Assembly: GCF_900112285.1 (NCBI RefSeq) | Contig: NZ_FOKZ01000005.1 | Coordinates: forward strand, 124,001-188,000 | From: Polaromonas sp. OV174 | GTDB taxonomy: Bacteria; Pseudomonadota; Gammaproteobacteria; Burkholderiales; Burkholderiaceae_C | Length of the DNA stretch: 64,000 bases | Direction of reading: 5' to 3' | Part shown: positions 48,081 to 57,474 of the stretch, piece by piece | How the letters are laid out: every line of letters starts with the position of its first letter | Position numbering within the stretch: position 1 is the first letter of the stretch | The notes under the pieces: model-generated | Seen by the model: only the letters and a program-made list of their open reading frames with translations | Told to the model about the DNA's origin: nothing | Databases searched by the model: none | Program-made: the position numbers and the translations under genes

Positions 48081-48569
48081 ATGAAACACTTTTCGTTCGG
48101 CTTGTTGTTGATCGCCGCCGCTTTGGCCGGCTGCGCCTCCACCCAAGTCACTCCCAATCAGGCGTCAAGCGCCCGCACCGAGAGCTGCAAAGCCGCCTCA
48201 CAAGCGGACATTGCCTCGCTGTTTGATCGCTGGAACCGATCCCTGCAAACGGGTGACCCACAGAAGGTGGTCGCCAACTACGCGCAGCAGTCCATCCTGT
48301 TGCCCACGGTGTCAAACACGCCCCGCCTCACGCCCGCGGAAAAGCTCGACTACTTTCAACATTTTTTAGAAAATCGCCCCTCCGGCAAGATCGACATGCG
48401 CGTGATTGAGATCGACTGCAACACCGCCTGGGACGCCGGCCTGTATACCTTCACCTTTGCCAAAACCGGCGCCTCGGTCAGCGGACGCTACAGCTACACC
48501 TATCGCTGGAACGGCTCGGACTGGTTGATCACCAGTCACCATTCATCGGCCATGCCCGAGAGCAAATAG
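48081..48569 (+). CDS. SnoaL/DUF4440-like lipoprotein
   Basis: A 162-residue lipoprotein. Signal with lipobox LLIAAALAGC (residues 9-18). The rest fits a cone-shaped SnoaL/CaMKII-association-type fold: DIASLFDRWNRSLQTGDPQKV, YAQQSILLPTVSNTPRLTP, YTYRWNGSDWLITSHHSS. Such exported members bind small molecules; function unknown. The ATG at 48081 follows AGAGG. Single gene, divergent from ychJ. Confidence 0.8.
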   Translation: MKHFSFGLLLIAAALAGCASTQVTPNQASSARTESCKAASQADIASLFDRWNRSLQTGDPQKVVANYAQQSILLPTVSNTPRLTPAEKLDYFQHFLENRPSGKIDMRVIEIDCNTAWDAGLYTFTFAKTGASVSGRYSYTYRWNGSDWLITSHHSSAMPESK

Positions 48570-48738
48570 TGTGGGGTGGTGGCAGGCAGCGGCTGCGCTT
48601 GCGCCACCAGCGAAGTCATCGTGAGTGCTTCTGACGAAGGCCGTAGGTGCTATCTAATAAATAGCAATCTTCGCTTATACAGTGCACGCTATCGACTTAT
48701 TTCGCTCAAAAGTGAAGGCCACTTATATGCATATATGC

Positions 48739-49155
48739 TCAGGCCTTTTTGGCCTTGCGCGCTTCCAGCGTTTCGGTGGGCGCGCCCTGCTTGAGCCATT
48801 CGGCAAAGCCGCCATCTATGTGAGCGACGTTGCACATGCCCATGTCCTGCAAGGTCTTGGTGGCCAGCGCGCTGCGCCAGCCGGCGCCGCAAAACAGGAT
48901 GAACTCCCGGCTCTCGTCGGCAAACACCGGCTTGTGGTACGGCGAGGCCGGATCGACCCAGAATTCGAGCATGCCGCGCGGTGCCAGAAAGGCACCGGGT
49001 ACCGTACCTTCGCGCTCCAGCTCGCGCACATCGCGGATGTCCACGATCTGCACTTTCGGGTCGGACAAGCGGCTTTGAACCTCGGCCACCGAATAGGTTT
49101 TGACCTGGGCCATGGCCTCGTCAACGAGGGCGCGGAATCCTTTGGTGATGGGCAT
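48739..49155 (-). CDS. Rhodanese-domain protein
   Basis: A 138-residue single rhodanese domain. Active-site loop ILFCGAGWRSALATKTL with the catalytic Cys near residue 95; IVDIRDVRELEREG (the CH2A-like start) and the C-terminal GFAEWLKQGAP match the family. Start at 49155 is supported by GGAGACAAGACC. Likely cytoplasmic sulfurtransferase. Followed on the strand by nothing related. Confidence 0.9.
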   Translation of the reverse strand: MPITKGFRALVDEAMAQVKTYSVAEVQSRLSDPKVQIVDIRDVRELEREGTVPGAFLAPRGMLEFWVDPASPYHKPVFADESREFILFCGAGWRSALATKTLQDMGMCNVAHIDGGFAEWLKQGAPTETLEARKAKKA

Positions 49156-49244
49156 GGTCTTGTCTCCTACTGGGGGTTGTGAACAGATGCTCAAGTTTAC
49201 GGCGTGCGCCACCATCCGGCTGAACCAAGGCCCCGTACCCAAAC

Positions 49245-49335
49245 CAAGCAGGGGCCGCGGGACCGGCTTTGCCGGACCGCAGGCGCAGCGGCCCCCTCGG
49301 GGGCAGGGAGTTACACGCAGTGAACGACCGTGGGG
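49245..49335. repeat. Dispersed intergenic repeat, family B copy 3
   Basis: GCAGGGGCCGCGGGACCGGC, CAGGCGCAGCGGCCCCCTCG and GGGAGTTACACGCAGTGAAC. It differs by a few bases from the copy at 35955-36041 and contains CCCCCTCGGGGG, a short hairpin. Confidence 0.8.
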
Positions 49336-49338
49336 GAC

Positions 49339-50466
49339 CTAAAGTGCTCGCTGAATGATGATTTTCTGCACGTCGGACGTGCCCTCATAAATCTGGCAGA
49401 CGCGCACGTCGCGGTAAATGCGCTCCAGCGGAAAGTCGCTGACATAGCCGTAGCCGCCCAGGGTCTGGATGGCGGCGCTGCAGACCTGCTCGGCCATCTC
49501 GCTGGCAAACAGCTTGGCCATGGCGGCCTCCTTCAGGCAGGGCCGGCCGGCGTCGCGCAGGCTGGCGGCATGCCAGATCAGCTGGCGTGCCGCCTCAATT
49601 TTGGTGGCGCACTCGGCCAACCGGAAACCCACGGCCTGGTGATTCATGATGGCGGTGCCAAAACTCTGACGCTCCTTGGCGTAAGCCACGGCCACCTCAA
49701 ACGCGCTGCGCGCCATGCCCACGCTCTGGGCCGCGATGCCTATGCGCCCGCCTTCGAGCGCGCCCAGCGCGATCTTGTAGCCCTCGCCTTCGGCACCGAT
49801 CAGGTTTTCGGCCGGGATGCGGCAGTTGTCGAAATTGATCTGCGCGGTGTCACTGCTGTGCTGGCCCAGCTTGTCTTCCAGACTCGCCACCACATAGCCG
49901 GGCGCGTTGGTAGGCACCATGAAGGCGCTCATGCCCTTCTTGCCGGCGCCCTTGTCTGTCACGGCGATGACGATGGCAGCATGGCCGTTCTTGCCGCTGG
50001 TGATGAACTGCTTGACGCCGTTGATCACATATTCATCACCCTGTTTCACCGCCGTGGTGCGCAGCGACGAAGCATCGCTGCCCACATGCGGCTCGGTCAG
50101 GCAGAACACGCCCAACATCTGGCCCTGCGCCAGCGGTGTCAGCCACTGCTTTTTCTGCTGCGCATTGCCGTAGCGCATCAAGATGGCATTGACCGGGCAG
50201 TTGGTGACGCTGATGGCGGTGCTGGTGCCGCCGTCGCCAGCGGCAATTTCTTCCAGCACCAGCGCCAGCGTGAGGTAGTCGAGATGGGCGCCGCCAAACT
50301 CTTCGGGCACACAAATGCCGTAAGCGCCCAGTGCCGCCAGGCCCTGGTGCGCTTCCTTGGGGAAGTGGTGTTCCTTGTCCCAGCGTGCGGCGTGGGGCCA
50401 CAGTTCGGCTTGCGCAAAGTCGCGCACGGCGTCACGGATCATTTCCTGGTCAGAGGTCAGCAGCAT
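49339..50466 (-). CDS. Acyl-CoA dehydrogenase
   Basis: A 375-residue flavoenzyme. FAD/substrate motifs FCLTEPHVGSDASSLRTTA, FITSGKNGHAAIVIA, GYVVASLEDKLGQHSSDT, KERQSFGTAIMNHQAVGFRLA and IQTLGGYGYVSDFPLERIYRD; catalytic Glu region IYEGTSDVQKIII. Short- or branched-chain specific; exact substrate unknown. Last gene of leucine block 2. Confidence 0.92.
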   Translation of the reverse strand: MLLTSDQEMIRDAVRDFAQAELWPHAARWDKEHHFPKEAHQGLAALGAYGICVPEEFGGAHLDYLTLALVLEEIAAGDGGTSTAISVTNCPVNAILMRYGNAQQKKQWLTPLAQGQMLGVFCLTEPHVGSDASSLRTTAVKQGDEYVINGVKQFITSGKNGHAAIVIAVTDKGAGKKGMSAFMVPTNAPGYVVASLEDKLGQHSSDTAQINFDNCRIPAENLIGAEGEGYKIALGALEGGRIGIAAQSVGMARSAFEVAVAYAKERQSFGTAIMNHQAVGFRLAECATKIEAARQLIWHAASLRDAGRPCLKEAAMAKLFASEMAEQVCSAAIQTLGGYGYVSDFPLERIYRDVRVCQIYEGTSDVQKIIIQRAL

Positions 50467-50521
50467 GGTGAAAATCTCCGTTGGTTCTTGGTCTGTCGTT
50501 ATTCAAAAAAATCGGTCGGCG

Positions 50522-51193
50522 CTACCACTGCGCCATGCGCTGGCCGTCGTGGCGCAGCAGGCGCCCACGGTCGGCCGGCGTCACGCTGGCCAGGGTGCGC
50601 ATCAGGCCATGCACACTGTCGGCCATGCTCAGCGGTGCGGCGGCACCGCCCATGTCGGTCTGGGTCCAGCCCGGGTCCAGCGCCACCAGGGTGGCGCGCG
50701 GCCAAGCTGGCTGGGCCGCCGCCACGGCCATGTTCAGCGCCGCCTTGCTGACGCGGTACAGCCAGGCATCGCTGTCTGCCGCGCTGATCAGCGACATCTC
50801 GCTGGAGAAAAATCCGAACACGCCGTCGGCCTCTTCCACCAGCGGCGCCACCTGGGGCAACACCTGCATGGCGCCCAGCACATTGGCGTGCAGCACCCGG
50901 TCGAACTGTTCACGGGTGGGCGGCGTGGCCGCGTCATGGCCATCCCACACGCCGGCCACGTATAGCGCCAGGGCTATCTTTTCGCCGTCCAGCGTCCAGG
51001 CCAGGCTGCTCACGCTCGCGGGCTGGGCCACATCGACCGTGAGCACCTTCTCCACGCCCAGCGCCTGCAGGCGCTCGCGTCCGGCGGCATCGCGTGCGGT
51101 GGCGAACACGCGCTCGCCCGCCTGCACATACTGGCGTGCCAGCTCCAGGCCCAGCCCGCGCGAGGCGCCTATGATCAAGACAATTGGTATCAA
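50522..51193 (-). CDS. Short-chain dehydrogenase/reductase, TTG start in a repeat
   Basis: A 223-residue SDR. Cofactor motif VLIIGASRGLGLELARQYV (TGxxxGxG-type as GASRGLG); ALYVAGVWDG replaces NNAG; catalytic Tyr-Lys in WLYRVSKAALNMAV. The start is a TTG at 51193 with GGAGG five bases upstream; both lie in a family A repeat. The frame matches the family from residue 1, so the unusual start is well supported. The substrate is unknown. Confidence 0.85.
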   Translation of the reverse strand: MIPIVLIIGASRGLGLELARQYVQAGERVFATARDAAGRERLQALGVEKVLTVDVAQPASVSSLAWTLDGEKIALALYVAGVWDGHDAATPPTREQFDRVLHANVLGAMQVLPQVAPLVEEADGVFGFFSSEMSLISAADSDAWLYRVSKAALNMAVAAAQPAWPRATLVALDPGWTQTDMGGAAAPLSMADSVHGLMRTLASVTPADRGRLLRHDGQRMAQW

Positions 51194-51247
51194 ATTGGCC
51201 TCCAGCGCTTATGCAGAAAGCGCAAGCAGCTATCAAATTGGAAGCAT
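51190..51247. repeat. Family A repeat carrying the Shine-Dalgarno and TTG of the SDR gene
   Basis: TCAAATTGGCCTCCAGCGCT, TATGCAGAAA, GCGCAAGCAGCTATCAAATT. The cleanest copy of family A in the window. Its minus strand provides GGAGG CCAAT TTG, used as the start of the SDR. Confidence 0.85.
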
Positions 51248-51257
51248 TCTAGCGACA

Positions 51258-51890
51258 TCATCCCACCCACGGCGCTTGCTCATCGGCGATCTGCCGCGCG
51301 TAGCGCTGCACCATGGCTTCTTGCGACTCCTGCACCGGGCCGGCGTGGATCTGGTCGTGGATCATTTCGTTCATGGTCGGCAAGGCGCTTCGTTCGATGT
51401 GCGCACCGGCCTGCCACAGGCGCGAGCGCATCAGCGCCTTGGCGCAATGCAGGTAGACCTCGGCCACCTGCACCTCAATCACCAGCTTGGGGCGCTGGCG
51501 CTCGGCGCTAAAGCGCTCGGTGAATGCGGGCTCGTCACGCAGCCGCGCCCTGCCATTGATGCGCAGGGTTTCGTCCACGCCCGGGATCATGAACAACAGG
51601 CCGATGCGCGGGTCCTGCAGCAGGTTGCCCAGCGTATCTAGCCGGTTGTTGCCGCCCGCATCGGGCAGCAGCACGGTGTGCGCGTCGGCCACCTGCACAA
51701 AGCCCGGCGGTCCGCCGCGCGGCGACGCGTCCATGAACGCGCCGGCGCCGCCACCAGTGGACAGTACGCAAAAAGGCGACAGCGCCATGAAGCGCTGGCA
51801 GTGCGCGTCCAGCCGCGCCTGCTGCTTGCGCAGCGCGCGCTCGCCGGGCGCGGCATACAGCGCACGCAGTTGTTCAGCCGTCGTGATCAT
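51258..51890 (-). CDS. Pyridoxamine-5'-phosphate oxidase-like FMN protein
   Basis: A 210-residue split-barrel flavin-binding protein of the MSMEG_1061-like kind. N-terminal FMALSPFCVLSTGGGAGAF, DASPRGGPPGFVQVADAHTV, LLPDAGGNNRLDTLGNLLQD, IGLLFMIPGVDETLRINGRA and IEVQVAEVYLHCAKALMRSRLW are the family's motifs. Probably cytoplasmic FMN-dependent reductase. In the leucine block 2 operon 19 bp after thiolase stops. Confidence 0.85.
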   Translation of the reverse strand: MITTAEQLRALYAAPGERALRKQQARLDAHCQRFMALSPFCVLSTGGGAGAFMDASPRGGPPGFVQVADAHTVLLPDAGGNNRLDTLGNLLQDPRIGLLFMIPGVDETLRINGRARLRDEPAFTERFSAERQRPKLVIEVQVAEVYLHCAKALMRSRLWQAGAHIERSALPTMNEMIHDQIHAGPVQESQEAMVQRYARQIADEQAPWVG

Positions 51891-51909
51891 GGCGCGATGC
51901 GGGCGCGCT

Positions 51910-53091
51910 TCAGACCAGTTCGATCGCCAGCGCCGTGCCTTCGCCGCCGCCTATGCACAAGGTGGCCACGCCTTTTGTGAGGCCGCGCGCCTTCAGCGCA
52001 TGGATTAGCGTAACGATGATGCGGGCGCCGGACGCGCCAATCGGGTGGCCCAGCGCGCAGGCGCCGCCGTTGACGTTGACGATGTCGTGGCTGATGCCCA
52101 ATTCCTTCATCGCGGCCATGGGCACCACGGCAAAGGCTTCGTTGATTTCCCACAAGTCCACGTCCTTGACGCTCCAGCCGATTTTCTTCAGCAGTTTTTG
52201 CACAGCACCGACCGGTGCGGTGGAGAACCACTCGGGCGCTTGGGCAAAGGTGGCGTGGCCGACGATGCGGGCTATTGGCGTGGCGCCCAGCTCTTTCGCG
52301 GTGGATTCGCGCGCCAGCACCAGGGCGGCGGCGCCGTCGTTGATGGAGGAGCTGGAAGCGGCGGTGATGGTGCCGTCTTTCTTGAAGGCGGGCTTGAGCG
52401 CTGGAATCTTGTCGAGTTTGACCTTGCCCGGACCTTCGTCGATGGAGATCACGGTGTCGCCGCTGCGGCCCTTGACGGTGACGGGCGTGATCTCGGCCTT
52501 GAAGGCGCCGGATTCGGTGGCGGCCTTGGCGCGCTGTACGCTGGCGGTGGCAAAGGCGTCTTGCGCCTCGCGGCTGAACTGGTATTTGGCGGCGCAGTCT
52601 TCGCCGAAAGTACCCATGGAGCGGCCGGGCTCGTAAGCGTCTTCCAGTCCGTCCAGCATCATGTGGTCAAACACACGGTCGTGGCCAATGCGCATGCCGC
52701 CTCTGGCCTTGGGCAGCAGATAAGGCGCGTTGGTCATGCTTTCCATGCCGCCGGCAACCACCACGTCACGGCTGCCTGCCAACAGCTGGTCATTGGCCAG
52801 CATGGTGGCCTCCATGCCGGAGCCGCACATCTTGGACAGCGTGACCGCGCCCACACTGGCCGGCAGGCCACCCTTGAAACCGGCCTGGCGTGCCGGCGCC
52901 TGGCCCTGGCCGGCCATCAGGCAGTTGCCAAACAGCACTTCGTCGACTTTTTCGGGCGCAATGCCAGAGCGCTCTATGGCCGCCTTGATGGCGGCGCCAC
53001 CCAGATCATGCGCCGAGAGGCTGGCGAAATCGCCCTGGAAAGCCCCCATGGGGGTGCGGGCGGCGCCGAGGATGACGATGGAATCAGACAT
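51910..53091 (-). CDS. Acetyl-CoA acetyltransferase (thiolase)
   Basis: A 393-residue thiolase II. Nucleophilic Cys near 88 in LSKMCGSGMEATMLA; His in GGACALGHPIGASGARI; second Cys in GVATLCIGGGEGTALAIE. It condenses or cleaves acetoacetyl-CoA. The start at 53091 follows AAGGAGAAAACC. In the operon it disposes of acetoacetyl-CoA made from leucine-derived acetoacetate; it may also serve polyhydroxybutyrate synthesis. Confidence 0.95.
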   Translation of the reverse strand: MSDSIVILGAARTPMGAFQGDFASLSAHDLGGAAIKAAIERSGIAPEKVDEVLFGNCLMAGQGQAPARQAGFKGGLPASVGAVTLSKMCGSGMEATMLANDQLLAGSRDVVVAGGMESMTNAPYLLPKARGGMRIGHDRVFDHMMLDGLEDAYEPGRSMGTFGEDCAAKYQFSREAQDAFATASVQRAKAATESGAFKAEITPVTVKGRSGDTVISIDEGPGKVKLDKIPALKPAFKKDGTITAASSSSINDGAAALVLARESTAKELGATPIARIVGHATFAQAPEWFSTAPVGAVQKLLKKIGWSVKDVDLWEINEAFAVVPMAAMKELGISHDIVNVNGGACALGHPIGASGARIIVTLIHALKARGLTKGVATLCIGGGEGTALAIELV

Positions 53092-53163
53092 GGTTTTCTC
53101 CTTGAACATTAAAAGGGACGAAACAAATCAAACAAGTCCTTGCGCGCTCGGCTCTCTGGCGCA

Positions 53164-54981
53164 TTACTCGGGTTTTTCCTTGCGCGGCAAATGGGCAAAA
53201 CGCTTGCTGCGCTCGTAGGGGAAGACATCGTGCACGTGGCCGGCCCGGATGCGCGCCTGGTGGCTTTGCCAGAAACCGGCTTCCAGCAAATCGCCATGGT
53301 GCTTCATGAAGAATTCGCGCACCGTGTCGTTGCCCAGCAGGAAGGGACCAAAGGTTTCGGGAAACACGTCCCTGGGGCCTACCGAATACCAGACCTCGCC
53401 GCTCATTTCCTCTTCCTCGTTGCGCGGCGCCGGCACGCGGCGAAAGTTGCAGTCGGTGATGTATTCGATTTCGTCGTAGTCGTAAAACACCACCTTGCCG
53501 TTGCGCGTGATGCCGAAGTTTTTCCACAGCATGTCGCCGGGAAAGATGTTGGCCGCCACCAGGTCTTTGATGGCGTTGCCGTATTCGATCACGGCGCCCT
53601 CGACCTGCTCGCGGGCGCGGACGTCGTCGACGCCGGTGGCCAAGGCTTCCTGCAGGTAGATATTGAGCGGAATCATGCGCCGCTCTATGTACAGGTGCTT
53701 GATGATGAGTTCTTCGTGGCCATCGCCGTCGCGGTCGCTGATCTCCAGCTGGCTGGGGGCAAACTTGCGGATTTCCTCGACCAGCGCTTCTTCGAAGCGT
53801 TCACGCTGGAAGGCGACTTGGCTGTACTCCAGCGTGTCGGCCATGCGACCGACGCGGTCATGCTGCTTGACCAGCAAATACTTGCCCTTGATCTGCTCGC
53901 GCGTGGTGTCTTTTTGCGGCGGGTAGTAGTCCTTGATCAGCTTGAACACATAGGGAAACGAAGGCAGGTCAAACACCAGCATGACCATGCCCTTGATGCC
54001 GGGGGCGATGCGAAACTTGTCGCTGGAATGCTTGAGGTGGTAGAGGAAGTCGCGGTAAAACAGCGTCTTGCCCTGCTTGGCCAGGCCCAGCGCGTTGTAA
54101 ATTTCATTGCGCGGCTTGCGCGGCATCAGGGAGCGCAAAAACTGCACATAGGCACTGGGAACCTCCATGTCGACCATGAAGTAGGCCCGGGCAAAGCTGA
54201 ACAGCGCCTGCAAATCATCCTCGCCGAACAAGGCCGCATCGATCACCAGCTTGCCGCTCTTGGCGCTGTGCAACAGCGGCAGCGCAAACGCCACCTCCGT
54301 AAAGCCGTTGATGATCTTGCCCACCACGTAGGCGCCCTTATTGCGAAAGAACAGCGAGGACAGCACCTGAATCTGGAAATTGGCGCGCAGCTTGACCTTG
54401 GCGATGTGCTCGCTGATGGCCGCCAGCACAAAATCGACATCGCGCGGCAGGGCTTCAAATTCGCGCTGCAATTGAAAGCTGTCGACGATGCGCAAAATGG
54501 TGTCGCGCAAGCTGTCGCGGCTCGGGTAGTAGGCACGGTAGGTCGGCCTGGCCGCCGGCTCGTCGTTTTCGATGTACTCGGTGCTGACCGCCGGCCGCAC
54601 AAAGATGAAGTCGTTGTGAAAGTGGGTGCGGTGCAGTATCTTGGTCGTGACCGAATTGAAAAAGGTTTCGGCCAGCTCGGGCTGGTGGTGATTGACCAGC
54701 AAGCCTACGTAATGCAGCTTGATCTGGTGCCAGACGTCCATGGGCTGCGCGCCGGCCTTGAACTCTTTTTCCAGCCGCATGACGCATTCCTTGACGCGCA
54801 AGTCGTAGAACTCGATGCGCTCGCGCTGGGCTCGCTGCTGGCCGTGCCAGTCTGCGGTTTCAAAGCGGTGCTTGGCGCGCGCTGACTCGGAACGAAACAG
54901 CCGGTAATGGCGGTTAAAGCCATCCATCATCGCTTTGGCGATGTCATAGGCGAGGGGTGAGTCCAGCCGCTGCGGGAACAT
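53164..54981 (-). CDS. aceK: Isocitrate dehydrogenase kinase/phosphatase
   Basis: A 605-residue bifunctional enzyme that phosphorylates and dephosphorylates isocitrate dehydrogenase, directing isocitrate to the glyoxylate bypass. It has the AceK regulatory domain (N-terminal helices) and kinase domain with [20 protein letters not shown] (ATP loop), [38 protein letters not shown] and [14 protein letters not shown]. The ATG at 54981 gives the normal N-terminus. Placed in the leucine/acetyl-CoA block, consistent with growth on acetate-yielding substrates. Confidence 0.95.
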   Translation of the reverse strand: MFPQRLDSPLAYDIAKAMMDGFNRHYRLFRSESARAKHRFETADWHGQQRAQRERIEFYDLRVKECVMRLEKEFKAGAQPMDVWHQIKLHYVGLLVNHHQPELAETFFNSVTTKILHRTHFHNDFIFVRPAVSTEYIENDEPAARPTYRAYYPSRDSLRDTILRIVDSFQLQREFEALPRDVDFVLAAISEHIAKVKLRANFQIQVLSSLFFRNKGAYVVGKIINGFTEVAFALPLLHSAKSGKLVIDAALFGEDDLQALFSFARAYFMVDMEVPSAYVQFLRSLMPRKPRNEIYNALGLAKQGKTLFYRDFLYHLKHSSDKFRIAPGIKGMVMLVFDLPSFPYVFKLIKDYYPPQKDTTREQIKGKYLLVKQHDRVGRMADTLEYSQVAFQRERFEEALVEEIRKFAPSQLEISDRDGDGHEELIIKHLYIERRMIPLNIYLQEALATGVDDVRAREQVEGAVIEYGNAIKDLVAANIFPGDMLWKNFGITRNGKVVFYDYDEIEYITDCNFRRVPAPRNEEEEMSGEVWYSVGPRDVFPETFGPFLLGNDTVREFFMKHHGDLLEAGFWQSHQARIRAGHVHDVFPYERSKRFAHLPRKEKPE

Positions 54982-55064
54982 GTCAGGGCCCGTCCGGCCG
55001 CCCGCAGGGCACTGAGCGCGCCCTGGCGGGGCGGCGAACACAGTGTGCGTGGCGGCGTTTCATA

Positions 55065-55724
55065 CTAGCTCCTGGCGGCGATCACACCCTCGATGGCAGC
55101 ACGGTACAGCGGCTCAATCGAGTCGGTGCTGGACACCGTCATCTGCAGATCCTGCAGCAGGCCGTCATGCACACCAAAGGCCCAGCCATGAATATGAACC
55201 TTCTGGCCCTTGGCCCAGGCATCCACCATCACGGTACTGACGCAGACGTTGACCACCTGCTCGATCACATTGAGGTCGCACAGCGCATCGGCACGGTGCG
55301 CCTCGGGCAGGCCCTCAAGCAGCCCGCGGTGCCGATCGCGCACATCCTGGATATGGCGTATCCAGTTGTCGGCCAGGCCTATGCGCTTGCCTTCCAGCCC
55401 CGCCTGCACCCCGCTGCAGCCGTAGTGGCCGACCACCATGATGTGCTCTACCTTGAGCATTTCCACCGCGAACTGTATCGCCGAAAGCGCGTTCAGGTCG
55501 GAGTGCACGACGATGTTGGCCACGTTGCGGTGGACGAAGACCTCGCCGGGCTCCAGCCCGGTGATCTGGTTAGCGGGCACGCGGCTGTCGGAGCAGCCAA
55601 TCCACATATACCTGGGCGTTTGCTGCTTGACCAGACTCGAAAAGAAACCCGGCCGCTCGGCCTCCATCTGCGCGGCCCAGGCGCGGTTGTGGCCAAAGAG
55701 GTCTTGAATGTTTGCAGTAGTCAT
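55065..55724 (-). CDS. can: Beta-class carbonic anhydrase
   Basis: A 219-residue zinc enzyme interconverting CO2 and bicarbonate. Zn ligands: Cys and Asp/Arg dyad in WIGCSDSRVPANQI, and His-Cys in MVVGHYGCSGVQAG. Length and motifs fit Can/CynT. It lies between liuA and aceK; a supply of bicarbonate for methylcrotonyl-CoA carboxylase is a natural role. Confidence 0.95.
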   Translation of the reverse strand: MTTANIQDLFGHNRAWAAQMEAERPGFFSSLVKQQTPRYMWIGCSDSRVPANQITGLEPGEVFVHRNVANIVVHSDLNALSAIQFAVEMLKVEHIMVVGHYGCSGVQAGLEGKRIGLADNWIRHIQDVRDRHRGLLEGLPEAHRADALCDLNVIEQVVNVCVSTVMVDAWAKGQKVHIHGWAFGVHDGLLQDLQMTVSSTDSIEPLYRAAIEGVIAARS

Positions 55725-55744
55725 GGTGGCTATTTTCGCTTGGC

Positions 55745-56923
55745 TTACATTGTCTCGGCAAACAGCTCCCGGCCAATCAGCATCCGGCGAATTTCGCTGG
55801 TGCCAGCGCCAATTTCATAAAGTTTGGCATCGCGCCACAGGCGGCCCAGCGGGTATTCGTTGATATAGCCGTTGCCGCCGAAGATCTGCACGCCCTCGCC
55901 GGCCATCCAGGTGGCTTTTTCTGCGGTCCACAGAATCACGGAGGCGCAGTCCTTGCGCACCTGGCGCACATGCTCTGAGCCCAGCAAGTCGAGGTTTTTG
56001 GCCACGGTGTAGGCAAACGAACGTCCGGCCTGCAGCACGGTGTACATGTCGGCAACCTTGCCCTGTATCAGCTGGAATTCACCAATGCTCTGGCCGAACT
56101 GCTTGCGGTCGTGGATGTAGGGGATGACGTTATCCATAACGGACTGCATGATGCCCAGGGGACCGCCGGTGAGCACTGCGCGTTCGTAGTCGAGGCCGCT
56201 CATCAACACCTTGGCGCCGCCGTTGAGGTTGCCCAGGATGTTTTGCGCCGGCACTTCAACGTTGTTGAAAACCAGCTCGCCGGTATGGCTGCCGCGCATG
56301 CCCAGCTTGTCCAGCTTTTGCGCAATGGAGAAACCCTTCATGCCTTTTTCGATCAGAAAGGCCGTGACGCCGCGCGTGCCCAGCTCGGGCTCGGTCTTGG
56401 CATAGACCACCAGGGTGTCGGCGTCCGGGCCGTTGGTGATCCACATCTTGTTGCCGTTGAGCAGGTAGTAGCCGCCCTTGTCTTCGGCCTTGAGCTTCAT
56501 GGAAAGCACATCGCTGCCGGCGCCCGGCTCACTCATGGCCAGCGCGCCCACATGCTCGCCGCTGATCAGTTTGGGCAGGTATTTCTGGCGCTGCTCGTCG
56601 GTACCGTTGCGCTTGATCTGGTTGACGCACAGATTGCTGTGCGCGCCGTAGGACAGGCCCACCGATGCACTGGCGCGGCTGATCTCTTCCATGGCAATCA
56701 TGTGAGCCAGGTAGCCCATGTTGGCGCCGCCGTATTCTTCACCCACGGTGATGCCCAGCACACCCAGGGATCCCATTTTTTGCCACAAGTCCATGGGGAA
56801 CTGGTCGCTGTGGTCAATCTCGGCGGCGCGCGGTGCAATTTCGCTTTGAGCAAATTCGTAGACCGCATCGCGCAAGGCGTCAATGTCTTCACCGAGTTGA
56901 AAGTTCAGTCCTGGCATGTTCAT
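55745..56923 (-). CDS. liuA: Isovaleryl-CoA dehydrogenase
   Basis: A 392-residue acyl-CoA dehydrogenase taking isovaleryl-CoA to 3-methylcrotonyl-Co[79 protein letters not shown] and [20 protein letters not shown] are characteristic; catalytic Glu lies in [15 protein letters not shown] (isovaleryl-type position). C-terminal [17 protein letters not shown]. Behind liuR and a thioesterase gene. Confidence 0.95.
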   Translation of the reverse strand: MNMPGLNFQLGEDIDALRDAVYEFAQSEIAPRAAEIDHSDQFPMDLWQKMGSLGVLGITVGEEYGGANMGYLAHMIAMEEISRASASVGLSYGAHSNLCVNQIKRNGTDEQRQKYLPKLISGEHVGALAMSEPGAGSDVLSMKLKAEDKGGYYLLNGNKMWITNGPDADTLVVYAKTEPELGTRGVTAFLIEKGMKGFSIAQKLDKLGMRGSHTGELVFNNVEVPAQNILGNLNGGAKVLMSGLDYERAVLTGGPLGIMQSVMDNVIPYIHDRKQFGQSIGEFQLIQGKVADMYTVLQAGRSFAYTVAKNLDLLGSEHVRQVRKDCASVILWTAEKATWMAGEGVQIFGGNGYINEYPLGRLWRDAKLYEIGAGTSEIRRMLIGRELFAETM

Positions 56924-56958
56924 GGCTTATCTCCGTAGTTTTAGGTCAATCGAAAGGG

Positions 56959-57402
56959 TCAATAGGTTTTCGCAACAGGCACCAGCGTTTGCTGCATCAC
57001 AGCGCAATCACTGGGCTGACCGCCGGCATCCTGATGCACCACATGGGCTGTGGTGACGATGATGCGCTTGCCCGCCTTGAGCACCTGGCCGGTGGCGCGC
57101 AGTTCGCCGCCCTGAAAGGCGGCCAGAAAGTTAATCTTGTATTCCACCGTGGTGACCTCCATGCCTTCCGGCGCCACGGTCAGTGCCGCATAGCCGCCGG
57201 CAATATCGGCCAGCGCGCCCATGGCGCCGCCATGAAAGCCGCCCTGCTGCTGGGTGACGCGCTCCGAATAAGGCAGGGCAATTTCGCACAGCCCCGGCTC
57301 AACGCGCAACAAGCGCGCGCCCAGGTGCTGCATCAGGCCCTGGCGTAAAAAGCTGGCTTCTATGCGCTGAAACAGCGCTGATGAGGGAGAAGTTGCATTC
57401 AT
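56959..57402 (-). CDS. PaaI-family hotdog thioesterase
   Basis: A 147-residue hotdog-fold acyl-CoA thioesterase: QQQGGFHGGAMGALADIAGGY (catalytic region), VTTVEYKINFLAAF and the C-terminal strand HVVHQDAGGQPSDCAVMQQT. It may hydrolyse stalled acyl-CoA in the leucine pathway. The operator at 57444-57469 lies in front of it, so it and liuA are controlled by LiuR. The ATG at 57402 is preferred over an upstream TTG. Confidence 0.88.
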   Translation of the reverse strand: MNATSPSSALFQRIEASFLRQGLMQHLGARLLRVEPGLCEIALPYSERVTQQQGGFHGGAMGALADIAGGYAALTVAPEGMEVTTVEYKINFLAAFQGGELRATGQVLKAGKRIIVTTAHVVHQDAGGQPSDCAVMQQTLVPVAKTY

Positions 57403-57443
57403 GGGCAAGGCCTGTGAAAAGAGGTTGAAACGCTATCTTTTTG

Positions 57444-57469
57444 AATTGACGTTTACGTAAACGTCAATT
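57444..57469. promoter_or_regulatory. LiuR operator 1 (26-bp perfect palindrome)
   Basis: Arms AATTGACGTTTAC and GTAAACGTCAATT, perfectly symmetrical. It lies between liuR and the thioesterase-liuA genes, so liuA can be controlled separately from liuR. The inner ACGTTTAC / GTAAACGT is identical to operator 2. Confidence 0.85.
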
Positions 57470-57474
57470 ATGAA

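Noticed and set aside
48640..48740. A further family A repeat between the lipoprotein and rhodanese genes
   Set aside because: It contains GTGCTATCTAATAAATAGC and TTCGCTTATAC but lacks the ordered core; too degenerate to call.
53164..57402. Polyhydroxybutyrate synthesis operon (thiolase next to SDR)
   Set aside because: The SDR lacks the close resemblance to PhaB expected at this distance and there is no PHA synthase; the neighbours are leucine-catabolism genes.
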